Below, piece by piece: positions 1 to 7,278 of a stretch of DNA of 64,000 nucleotides. Below the pieces are notes generated by a model that worked only from the letters and a program-made list of their open reading frames with translations, was not told the origin of the DNA and did not search any database. The stretch is from assembly GCF_900142605.1 (NCBI RefSeq), contig NZ_FRBL01000001.1:868001-932000 (forward strand), written 5' to 3'. This stretch comes from Chitinophaga jiangningensis (GTDB lineage: Bacteria > Bacteroidota > Bacteroidia > Chitinophagales > Chitinophagaceae). The first letter of the stretch is position 1; every line of letters starts with the position of its first letter. The position numbers and the translations under genes were made by a program.

Positions 1-330
1 TTCCAGGGCCTGGTGGTAGAGTTGTTCCAGTTCACGTACTTCGGCGGCCTGGGTGGCGGCGTCGCGCTGCTGGCTGTAGGCGGTTTCTTTTTCGCTTCGA
101 ACAGCATCCTTGCGCCACTGGCTGATGGCGGCATTCCTGATGGCAGAAAACAGGTATGACTTTACGGGCCCGGTAATAACAATTGTATCCCTTTTTTCCC
201 ATAGCTTCAGGAACACCTGCTGTACAATTTCCTCTGCCTCGTGCATATCGCCCGTATAATGGGCCGCGAAGGCGAGGCAGTGTGCATGGTTTTCCCTGAA
301 CAAATCCTCAAATGATTGGAGCGCCAACAT
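1..330 (-). CDS. ECF-type RNA polymerase sigma-70 factor (partial, C-terminus beyond window)
   Basis: Only the N-terminal 110 residues are present and the frame stays open to the left edge. They match region 2 of extracytoplasmic-function sigma factors: ENHAHCLAFAAHYTGD, then HEAEEIVQQVFLKLWEKRD (core binding and -10 recognition), then SYLFSAIRNAAISQWRK. Region 4, which reads the -35 element, would lie outside the window. In Bacteroidota such factors often pair with a FecR anti-sigma and a SusC/SusD pair, but the partner side is not visible. The ATG start lies 9 bases beyond a good -7 box, so the message has almost no leader. The gene is divergent from pyrD. Confidence 0.9.
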   Translation of the reverse strand, partial: MLALQSFEDLFRENHAHCLAFAAHYTGDMHEAEEIVQQVFLKLWEKRDTIVITGPVKSYLFSAIRNAAISQWRKDAVRSEKETAYSQQRDAATQAAEVRELEQLYHQALE

Positions 331-339
331 GATGAGGTG

Positions 340-368
340 CAAATATAGGGCATCTCCTGTAACATCAA
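340..368 (-). promoter_or_regulatory. Bacteroidota-type promoter of the sigma factor gene
   Basis: Read on the minus strand, TTG (366-368) is followed after 18 bases by TATATTTG (340-347). This matches the Bacteroidota TTG-N17-23-TAnnTTTG consensus. Transcription would begin only a few bases before the ATG. Confidence 0.6.
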
Positions 369-385
369 TGGATAGAAAAAATTTC

Positions 386-393
386 TACCTTTG
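386..393 (+). promoter_or_regulatory. -7 promoter element of pyrD
   Basis: TACCTTTG fits the Bacteroidota TAnnTTTG -7 consensus exactly and ends 8 bases before the pyrD ATG, which predicts a near-leaderless message. No convincing TTG -33 element precedes it. Confidence 0.55.
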
Positions 394-401
394 CTGCCGA
401 C

Positions 402-1427
402 ATGTACAATCTGATCAAAAATATTCTGTTCCGTTATCCACCGGAAAGCATTCACCACAGCGTTATGCGTGGTATGAAGACGATTTACTCCCTGCCACTT
501 GGCAAGCAAATCCTGGAAGCATTTTGCGGGGTAAAAACGAAGGGGCTTGAAAGAGAAGTTTTCGGGCTCAAATTTTCCAATCCGGTAGGACTGGCTGCTG
601 GTTTCGACAAGGACGCCAAATACATTGATGAACTGGCGAGCCTGGGTTTTGGATTTGTGGAGATAGGTACTGTTACTCCGGTAGCGCAACCAGGAAATGA
701 TTTACCGAGGCTGTTCCGCCTGCCGGCAGATAAGGCCCTGATCAACCGGATGGGCTTTAATAATGAGGGCGCTGTAGCTGCGGCCAGACGCCTGCAGCAC
801 AAAAAATCCAACATCATAGTAGGTGGTAACATTGGAAAGAACAAGGTTACGCCTAACGAAGAAGCGGTGAGCGATTATGAAAAGTGCTTCCATGCGCTGT
901 ATGAGGTGGTGGATTACTTTGTGGTGAATGTAAGTTCTCCTAATACGCCCAACCTGCGCGCCTTGCAGGAGAAGGAGCCGCTGAAGCAGTTGCTGCATCA
1001 CCTGCAGTTCCTGAATAGTCAGAAAAAAGTGCAGAAGCCGATATTATTGAAAATAGCGCCGGATTTAACTACGGAGCAGCTGGATGATATTGTGGAGATA
1101 GTACAGGAAACTAAGCTGGCGGGTATAGTAGCTACCAATACTACGATTAGCAGGGAAGGCTTGCAAACGCCGGCTGCTGAAGTAACGGAAATTGGTGCCG
1201 GAGGCTTAAGCGGGTTGCCGGTAAAAGATAAATCCACCGAGGTTATCCGGTATATTCATAAAAAAAGCAATGGTGCATTTCCGATTATTGCGGTAGGTGG
1301 CATTTTTACAGCCGCGGATGCGCAGGAGAAGTTAGATGCAGGAGCCGCGCTGGTACAGGTGTATACCGGGTTTATTTATGAGGGCCCCACGATTGTGAAG
1401 AAGATTTGTGCGGGGCTGCGCCGCTAA
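402..1427 (+). CDS. pyrD: dihydroorotate dehydrogenase (quinone), class 2
   Basis: Fourth step of de novo pyrimidine synthesis: oxidation of dihydroorotate to orotate with FMN, passing electrons to the membrane quinone pool. The 341-residue length and N-terminal extension before the barrel are typical of class 2. Visible motifs are FSNPVGLAAGFDKDA (about 58-72), VEIGTVTPVAQPGNDLPRLF, and NVSSPNTPNLR, in which Ser179 takes the catalytic base position used by class 2 enzymes (class 1 uses Cys). KIAPDLT, ATNTTI and GAGGLSG form the remaining FMN and phosphate contacts. It is a single-gene unit closed by a strong terminator. Confidence 0.97.
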   Translation: MYNLIKNILFRYPPESIHHSVMRGMKTIYSLPLGKQILEAFCGVKTKGLEREVFGLKFSNPVGLAAGFDKDAKYIDELASLGFGFVEIGTVTPVAQPGNDLPRLFRLPADKALINRMGFNNEGAVAAARRLQHKKSNIIVGGNIGKNKVTPNEEAVSDYEKCFHALYEVVDYFVVNVSSPNTPNLRALQEKEPLKQLLHHLQFLNSQKKVQKPILLKIAPDLTTEQLDDIVEIVQETKLAGIVATNTTISREGLQTPAAEVTEIGAGGLSGLPVKDKSTEVIRYIHKKSNGAFPIIAVGGIFTAADAQEKLDAGAALVQVYTGFIYEGPTIVKKICAGLRR

Positions 1428-1513
1428 GCGAAGCAATGATACCGTGTGGGGGCTTTACATTAAGACGGTGTATCAGTATTAATTTTTGAGCTTTATCCTA
1501 CTTTATTTAATAG

Positions 1514-1543
1514 GGCTGGCCGTAGAAACGGCCAGCCTTTTTT
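1514..1543 (+). terminator. intrinsic terminator after pyrD
   Basis: Perfect 10-bp stem (GGCTGGCCGT / ACGGCCAGCC) with a four-base loop, followed directly by six T. Confidence 0.9.
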
Positions 1544-1734
1544 GATAAGGAATGTAACAGTACTATGCGAGCGATTGTGTAATAATGTGGTTAACAAACA
1601 AATGAGGTTAACAAAACAATGGGGGCTAACAAACATCACCATTTTATTCAAAAACCCCTGTTGAATGAATGATAATTATGATCCAAAATTATTCAAAGAG
1701 AGAAGGCAAAAACCACGTTTTCGGGCACGAAAGT

Positions 1735-1773
1735 CCCCGAATGAGAATGAACACGATCAAGATAAAATGAACA
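1735..1773. repeat. left copy of a flanking direct repeat
   Basis: Starts CCCCGAATGAGAATGAAC and continues with GATCAA and AATGAAC. A closely related stretch in the same orientation lies at 2864-2907, on the other side of the two-gene module. The rest of the 1545-1900 gap is AT-rich, with repeated GTTAACAAA words and no other recognisable gene. Confidence 0.5.
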
Positions 1774-1901
1774 AAATGAACGGAACTACCCAACACTATA
1801 GGACCTGCACCCATACTGGGTTTGCAGCAAATTAAGGGTGGTACGTGATTGAAATGGAGAAGGAGGTAATGGGTAACAAAAAGAACCGGTTAACTAAAAA
1901 A

Positions 1902-2570
1902 TCAGCTGGCTATTGCGGGCGTCGCTTCTTCTTTATGGAAAATATCGCCATTCCAGGGTTGCCTTAACCGTGGCATAAACAAACCTTTGATGCAATTCGG
2001 ATTGCGTACACAGATCTGAATATGGCTTTTGTCCATGAAGGAGGCGCCGGGGAAGATAGGTTGCCCCTCGATGAATGCACAACGGACCGTGTCGAAAGGT
2101 GGATCATTATCCTCACGGGCTATTGTATGAGCCACCTCAATGACCATACAGTCCAGATATCGTAAGAGTTTATCCTGACTACCTGCCAAATGCCCTGGAT
2201 TAACATTGCGAGGCAAGGTTCCTTCGCCAATTAACCTGATAATTTTTTCCCAGTTATTTTTGACGTCATCAATACTGTCTTTATCCAATAAATCCAGGCA
2301 ATAATCCAGGCACAAAACGGCGCCCACCACTGCTGGTTCTTTAATTTTTCCGGCTGCTGCCAACTGACATGCAAAGTCATATGCTCTTTCATAATTATTT
2401 TGCCAGAAATATACGCCAGACCCCAGCCAATCGTACCTGTTAATACTTGGCCTCATGTTGTCCCTACCTAACACTATTTTCTCAGCCACTTGCCGGTCAC
2501 ATCCGTGAAATCCCAAGAGCAAACCTGGGTCAGCCGAATAAATAAATTCAGATTTTGTCATAAAACACAT
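1902..2570 (-). CDS. putative ADP-ribosyltransferase-like protein, candidate toxin
   Basis: A 222-residue protein of no assigned function. An early GFHGCDR motif followed by YDWLGSGVYFWQNN and RAYDFA resembles the His and Tyr strands of the ADP-ribosyltransferase fold (DUF3990-like proteins share an HG...G-YF layout). A later SHIQICVRNPNCIKG block may supply the third conserved strand, but no catalytic Glu can be assigned by eye. There is no signal peptide or membrane segment, so it is probably cytosolic. It follows a 66-residue gene by 9 bases, a toxin-antitoxin-like layout. The ATG three codons in is an alternative start. The fold call is inference from short motifs. Confidence 0.5.
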   Translation of the reverse strand: MCFMTKSEFIYSADPGLLLGFHGCDRQVAEKIVLGRDNMRPSINRYDWLGSGVYFWQNNYERAYDFACQLAAAGKIKEPAVVGAVLCLDYCLDLLDKDSIDDVKNNWEKIIRLIGEGTLPRNVNPGHLAGSQDKLLRYLDCMVIEVAHTIAREDNDPPFDTVRCAFIEGQPIFPGASFMDKSHIQICVRNPNCIKGLFMPRLRQPWNGDIFHKEEATPAIAS

Positions 2571-2579
2571 AATTTTTAA

Positions 2580-2780
2580 TTAATAATTGTCTTCAATTTG
2601 AGCTTTGTATTTGTCGGTATGGATTGAATTCTCGAGTAACCATACCCTTAATTCATCCGGAATGTCTAAAGTCATTACCGTTTCTTTCCATTTCTCCGGA
2701 GAAGATTCCATTTCATCCCAAAACTTGTCCGTAGCCTTTCGAATACGCGCCCAATACTCAGGTGATCTTTGCATAATCAT
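2580..2780 (-). CDS. small acidic protein, candidate antitoxin partner
   Basis: A 66-residue protein starting MIMQRSPEYWARIRKATDK, rich in Trp and charged residues, with no recognised domain. It lies directly upstream of the ART-like gene on the same strand with a 9-base gap, so the two are almost certainly co-transcribed. Small size and position suggest an antitoxin or immunity partner, but no DNA-binding motif is evident. A second in-frame ATG two codons in is equally possible. Confidence 0.5.
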   Translation of the reverse strand: MIMQRSPEYWARIRKATDKFWDEMESSPEKWKETVMTLDIPDELRVWLLENSIHTDKYKAQIEDNY

Positions 2781-2863
2781 TTTTTTTAGTGATTAACAAT
2801 AAATTTCTACCTCAAAATTAATCCTAAAAAACATTCAAAAACCGCTTCTACAAAGGATTTCAT

Positions 2864-2907
2864 CCCCGAATGGAATGAACAGATCAACCTGATAATGAAC
2901 AGATCAA
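2864..2907. repeat. right copy of a flanking direct repeat
   Basis: Starts CCCCGAATGGAATGAACA and continues GATCAA, AATGAAC, GATCAA. It aligns with 1735-1773 with small indels. With the left copy it brackets the candidate toxin-antitoxin genes. Confidence 0.5.
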
Positions 2908-2970
2908 ATTGTATTTTTAAGTACGTCCAGCTTCATTTCTTTCATCCAGCCATACGCGCATAAAAGGCAT

Positions 2971-3000
2971 AAAAAAAGCGTGGGTTTTAACCCCACGCTT
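2971..3000 (-). terminator. intrinsic terminator after rsmE
   Basis: On the minus strand AAGCGTGGG and CCCACGCTT pair around an AT loop and are followed by a run of seven T. Confidence 0.85.
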
Positions 3001-3027
3001 GTACACACAAAAATTTTTTTAGCTTTT

Positions 3028-3741
3028 TTAAGATGGTAACTTCGCATTCATCAGCACCGCCGCCACCATACCCGCCGTTTCAGTGCGTAAACGCGTACGC
3101 CCCAGCGACACCGGCTGGAAGCCAGCCGCCAGCGCCTGTTGTACTTCTTCAGGTGTAAAATCACCTTCCGGCCCAATCAGTATAATCGTATCCTTGCCCG
3201 CCATCATCGCATCCTGCAATTCAGTCTTCTGCTCCGGGAGACAATGGGCGATAAATCGCTGCGGGTCCACATTTCCCTTTACAACCTTATCAAACGACTG
3301 CGGCTCCTCTAATACCGGCAACCAGAACTGTTTCGACTGCAACATAGCCGATACTAAAATACTGTTCAGTCGCTCCGCCTTAATCTTCTCCTTTTCCGTA
3401 CGGGCAGTTACCAGCGGTATGATGGTCTGAATCCCTATCTCCGTCGCCTTTTCGAGGAACCATTCAATACGCCCCGCATTTTTTGTAAATGCTATGGCTA
3501 TACGAAGCGCCGGCACCGGAGGCGGTAACATCTCCCTAACCTGCACCTGTACCTGGCATTTTTTCCGGTTATCATCGGTGATCACCACCGTATATTTTGA
3601 ACCCCGGCCATCAGCCAGCAGCACCTGGTCGCCCTTTTCGTGGCGTAATACCTGTATACAATACTTGGAGGTATCCTCGTTCATCGTATAAGTAACTGCA
3701 TCCTGCTGTATGTCCGGTGCGTAAAAAACAGGCAATTCCAT
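3028..3741 (-). CDS. rsmE: 16S rRNA (uracil-1498-N3)-methyltransferase
   Basis: SAM-dependent SPOUT (trefoil-knot) enzyme that methylates N3 of U1498 in the small-subunit rRNA. Diagnostic blocks are FTKNAGRIEWFLEKATEIG, then IGPEGDFTPEEV and LGRTRLRTETA, which form the knotted cofactor site. The N-terminal part (MELPVFYAPDI) is the PUA-like RNA-binding domain. The ATG at 3741 gives the family-typical N-terminus; a TTG eight codons upstream is less likely. It lies about 30 bases after the MATE transporter gene on the same strand, so the two probably form an operon ending in a terminator. Confidence 0.95.
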   Translation of the reverse strand: MELPVFYAPDIQQDAVTYTMNEDTSKYCIQVLRHEKGDQVLLADGRGSKYTVVITDDNRKKCQVQVQVREMLPPPVPALRIAIAFTKNAGRIEWFLEKATEIGIQTIIPLVTARTEKEKIKAERLNSILVSAMLQSKQFWLPVLEEPQSFDKVVKGNVDPQRFIAHCLPEQKTELQDAMMAGKDTIILIGPEGDFTPEEVQQALAAGFQPVSLGRTRLRTETAGMVAAVLMNAKLPS

Positions 3742-3770
3742 ATTGATCGTTCTTCGTTTTTGCAAAAGTC

Positions 3771-5117
3771 CTAAATATCTGCTTGTAATTCCAGTTTTTT
3801 AGTGCGGTAGTGAAATCTTACAAACAGTAATACAGATGCTACCAGTAACCCCAGCAATAAGGCCCACCAGATACCTTCCACGCCCAGTCCGAGCCGGATG
3901 CCCAGCACATAGCCCAACGGCAGCCCCAGCCCCCAGTATGCCAGCAAAGTAATAACCGTAGGTACCTTTACATCCCCGAGGCCACGCAGCACCCCCAGGC
4001 CAACCACCTGCGTACCGTCAAACAACTGGAAGAAAGCCGCGATAATCAAGAGCTTAGCCGCAATACCGACCACCTCCGGATCCTGGATATAAAAGCGTGG
4101 CAGAATATGATTGCCCACCATAAACAACAACGCCGTAAAGCCCATCAGCACCAGTACCATATGGTAGCTCGCGATGGCCGACATGCGCAGCTCTTTAAAA
4201 TCTCTGCGGCCAAAATTATTACCGCTTTTAATACCCGCCGCTGCTGAAATGCCACTGGCCATCATGTAGGTCATAGCGGCCAGACTCAGTGCAATCTGAT
4301 GCGCCGCCAGTTCAGCAGCCCCCATCCAGCCCACCATGATAGCCGCGCCACTAAAGGCACTTACCTCGAAAATATATTGCAATGCCACGGGAGTGCCAAT
4401 GCCAAGGATCTTTTTTATCTTACTAAACTCAATATTTGAAAACCCGAATGAAGCCAGATACTCCTTAAAACGTGGGGAACGCAGCACATAAAACATCATT
4501 GTAATACCCATCAGGAGCCGGTCGGTAAAGGTGGCAATACCCACACCTACCACGCCCATATGAAAGCCATAAACCAGCGTAATACCCACCACAATGTTCA
4601 GCACATTCCCGATAATACTGATGTTCATAGCCTGCCGGGTAAAGCCCAGCCCTTCCGCAAACTGCTTGAACGACAGGAACAGCATCAGGGGTATAAAGGA
4701 GAAACCAAGGTAGCGTAGAAAAGGCCTGGCCTGTTCCACCACGTCTGCTTCCTGGTTGAGCAGGTCCATCCTCGCACTCCCCAAAAAGATTACGAGCGAC
4801 AGGAGCACGCCTACCGTCATGTTGATTATTAAACTATGACTAAGTAAGTGGTCGAGGCTTTTTTTATTACCGCGACCATTCTCCTGCGCTATCAGCGGCG
4901 TTAAACCATAGGACATACCGATGCCCGTCACCATGAAAATGGAGAACAGGCTGTTACCGAGGGAAACCGCTGCCAGCGGCACCTTTCCCGTATGTCCGAT
5001 AATCAGGCTGTCGGACAATGCAACCAATGTATGGCCTAGTTGACTGATCACCACCGGATAGGCCAGACTGAAATTGTCCCGGTAGTGCCCTTTGTATTTT
5101 AAGTACAGCTGTTTCAT
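3771..5117 (-). CDS. MATE family multidrug/toxin efflux transporter
   Basis: A 448-residue inner-membrane protein with about twelve hydrophobic segments in two related halves, as in NorM-type MATE exporters, which couple drug extrusion to an Na+ or H+ gradient. The N-terminal LAYPVVISQLGHTLVALSDSL matches the first-helix signature of the family, and AAEIAAHQIA-like WMGAAELAAHQIALSL marks the second half. The substrate cannot be predicted. It is the first gene of a two-gene unit with rsmE. Confidence 0.9.
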   Translation of the reverse strand: MKQLYLKYKGHYRDNFSLAYPVVISQLGHTLVALSDSLIIGHTGKVPLAAVSLGNSLFSIFMVTGIGMSYGLTPLIAQENGRGNKKSLDHLLSHSLIINMTVGVLLSLVIFLGSARMDLLNQEADVVEQARPFLRYLGFSFIPLMLFLSFKQFAEGLGFTRQAMNISIIGNVLNIVVGITLVYGFHMGVVGVGIATFTDRLLMGITMMFYVLRSPRFKEYLASFGFSNIEFSKIKKILGIGTPVALQYIFEVSAFSGAAIMVGWMGAAELAAHQIALSLAAMTYMMASGISAAAGIKSGNNFGRRDFKELRMSAIASYHMVLVLMGFTALLFMVGNHILPRFYIQDPEVVGIAAKLLIIAAFFQLFDGTQVVGLGVLRGLGDVKVPTVITLLAYWGLGLPLGYVLGIRLGLGVEGIWWALLLGLLVASVLLFVRFHYRTKKLELQADI

Positions 5118-5144
5118 GAATTCTTCTGTTATTCTTTACACAAT

Positions 5145-5178
5145 AAAAAAAGCCGGCGATCTGTCGATGCCGGCTTTT
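5145..5178 (-). terminator. terminator after dnaB
   Basis: AGCCGGC (5151-5157) pairs with GCCGGCT (5169-5175), and the stem is extended by A/T pairs. On the minus strand it ends in a T run, just past the dnaB stop codon. It separates dnaB from the MATE gene. Confidence 0.8.
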
Positions 5179-5195
5179 GCAAATATCTTTATCTG

Positions 5196-6767
5196 CTAGA
5201 ATGGTGCATCTTCAAATCCTTCATCAAAGTCCATATCGTTCATCTTGGACCCTTTCTGGATATATAATTTAGCTTCATCATTACCGCCGGCTCCGCCACC
5301 GTGTTGCTGGCGCATGCCTGCGAACGGATTGCCTCCACCAGGGTTTTCGAGACTGCCATCATCTTCGAAGCGCTGGAATTCCAGTACGGCTCTCAGTTTG
5401 ATGGTATCCAGCTGACCATTACGGTGTTTGGCTATACGGACGTGGGTTTCACCTTTGTTGGATTCACCCATTTCGTTGGTATTGATTTCATAATATTCAG
5501 GACGGTACAGGAACATTACCATGTCGGCATCCTGCTCGATCGCTCCGGATTCACGGAGGTCACTCAGCTGTGGCATCTTGTTACCATCCTTACGTTTTTC
5601 CACATCACGGCTCAGCTGCGACAGCGCAATCACCGGTACCTGTAACTCTTTTGCGAGGCCTTTGAGATCACGGGAGATTTTACTGATCTCCTGTTCCCTG
5701 TTTGATCCGCGTCCATCACCACTACCGCTCATCAGCTGCAGGTAGTCGATGATAATTACGCCCACACCGTGGTTATGTACGAGTCGGCGACACTTGGCAC
5801 GAAGCTCAAAAATGTTGAGTGCCGGGGTATCATCAATGAAGATGGGAGCTTTTGCCAGGCGTTCGATACCATGGGTCATCAGCTTCTTCATTTCATATTC
5901 TTCCAGCTTACCACGGGAGATTTTCTCCAGCTTGATTTCTGATTCCGCGGACAGGATACGTTGTACGATCTGGCCGGAGGACATCTCCAGCGAAAATACG
6001 GCAGCACCTTTCGGGAAACGGGGGTGTAAGGCGGCGTTTCTTGCCAGGTTAAGGGCGAAAGCGGTTTTACCCACAGACGGACGTGCCGCGATAATGATCA
6101 GATCCGTGGACTGCCAGCCGTAGGTTACTTTATCCAGCGATGGGAATCCGGAAGGAACACCCGTGATATCATCTCCTTTATTCCTGAGATCCTCAATACG
6201 TTTCATGGTATTCACCAGTACACGGTCGATAGAATCATAGTTCTTCCGAAGGTGATTGTTGGTGATCTCAAAAAGCTTCGATTCCGCGCTGTCGAGCAGA
6301 TCAAATACATCCGCTGTATCCTCGTACGACTCCGTGAGAATTTCTCCGGAGATACGAATCAGTTCCCGCTGAATGAATTTCTGCAGGATGATACGGGCGT
6401 GCGCCTCAATGTTGGCCGAGGAAACCACTGCATTTGTGAGCTTCATCACCGTGTATCCGCCACCGATAGCTTCCAGCGAACCCATTGAACGGAGTTCTTC
6501 TGTAACGGTGAGGATATCAACTGGCATTGATTTGGCTGCCAGACGGGTCATGGCAGAGAAAATTAACTGGTGTGCCTCTACGTAAAAACACTCTCCTTTC
6601 AATATCTCCACTACAATATCGAAGGCACCTTTTTCCAGCATGATGGCTCCCAAAACAGCTTCTTCCAGTTCCTTAGCCTGTGGCGGTACTTTTCCGTACA
6701 CTAAGGATGATACCTCAATGGACGGCTTTCTACGCACATTGCGGTCTTTCTTGAGATTGAGATCCAT
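5196..6767 (-). CDS. dnaB: replicative DNA helicase
   Basis: Hexameric helicase that unwinds DNA at the replication fork and recruits primase. The 523-residue protein has the N-terminal DnaB domain (PPQAKELEEAVLGAIMLEKGAFD), a linker helix, and a RecA-like ATPase domain with Walker A RPSVGKTA (229-236), Walker B VIIIDYLQLM, and the late SQLSRDVEKR and LRESGAIEQDAD motifs. The C-terminus has a Gly-rich stretch and an acidic tail (MDFDEGFEDAPF), a common place for partner binding. No intein is present. The gene points away from the DnaA-box cluster upstream of it. Confidence 0.97.
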   Translation of the reverse strand: MDLNLKKDRNVRRKPSIEVSSLVYGKVPPQAKELEEAVLGAIMLEKGAFDIVVEILKGECFYVEAHQLIFSAMTRLAAKSMPVDILTVTEELRSMGSLEAIGGGYTVMKLTNAVVSSANIEAHARIILQKFIQRELIRISGEILTESYEDTADVFDLLDSAESKLFEITNNHLRKNYDSIDRVLVNTMKRIEDLRNKGDDITGVPSGFPSLDKVTYGWQSTDLIIIAARPSVGKTAFALNLARNAALHPRFPKGAAVFSLEMSSGQIVQRILSAESEIKLEKISRGKLEEYEMKKLMTHGIERLAKAPIFIDDTPALNIFELRAKCRRLVHNHGVGVIIIDYLQLMSGSGDGRGSNREQEISKISRDLKGLAKELQVPVIALSQLSRDVEKRKDGNKMPQLSDLRESGAIEQDADMVMFLYRPEYYEINTNEMGESNKGETHVRIAKHRNGQLDTIKLRAVLEFQRFEDDGSLENPGGGNPFAGMRQQHGGGAGGNDEAKLYIQKGSKMNDMDFDEGFEDAPF

Positions 6768-6985
6768 TTATGGTTAGTGTGTTAAAAAAAGTTAATAAAA
6801 GGTTACTGTCAATGGGCTTTTTCTATTGATTTACAATTGGTTACATGGAATTCATTCTCGCATTCCGACGTTAATTCAACTTTTAAAATTGCAATCTTTT
6901 TCGAGCCGTACAAACTAAGGTAATCGCATTTTTCCATTTAACCCCGATACGGAAGGGACTAAATTTATTAAGCTCAAATCACAGG

Positions 6986-7079
6986 TTATCCACCGGCAAC
7001 ATGTCAGTTATCCACTGACTACACCCTAGTTATCCACCAATTTTTAGGTAATACCCAAGCAAAGGTCTGATTATTCACA
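6986..7079 (+). promoter_or_regulatory. cluster of four DnaA-box matches; possible origin or DnaA-controlled region
   Basis: TTATCCAC occurs at 6986-6993, 7008-7015 and 7030-7037, with starts exactly 22 bases apart, so the boxes lie on one DNA face. TTATTCACA, a full match to the TTWTNCACA DnaA consensus, follows at 7071-7079. All face the same way. AT-rich DNA (7085-7125) abuts on the right. The flanking genes, dnaB and pheT, are divergent. Whether this is oriC or a DnaA-regulated promoter cannot be told from the window. Confidence 0.55.
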
Positions 7080-7125
7080 CACATTTGTTAAAAAAACTTT
7101 TGAATGGTGTAGATTAATATTTTTT

Positions 7126-7198
7126 ACCGCGAATCGGAACGGCCTGCGGCCGGTCAGATTCGCGGTTTCCTCCGGCGCCTACGGCACCGGAGGAAACC
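7126..7198. repeat. overlapping pair of long hairpins (tandem palindrome element)
   Basis: First hairpin: ACCGCGAATC (7126-7135) pairs with GATTCGCGGT (7157-7166), with an inner CGGCC-TGC-GGCCG stem. Second hairpin: GGTTTCCTCCGG (7164-7175) pairs with CCGGAGGAAACC (7187-7198), with GCC-TAC-GGC at its tip. They share three bases and so compete. The architecture resembles 57414-57487. Confidence 0.8.
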
Positions 7199-7212
7199 GA
7201 AAAAAAGGTCCC

Positions 7213-7243
7213 TTTGCTCATCAGCCAGAAACCTTTAACTTTA
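7213..7243 (+). promoter_or_regulatory. likely pheT promoter
   Basis: TTTG (7213-7216), 19 bases, then TAACTTTA (7236-7243), one mismatch from TAnnTTTG, about 35 bases before the pheT ATG. Confidence 0.45.
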
Positions 7244-7278
7244 CGCTCCATACATATATAAATAGAGCAGACAAGAAA

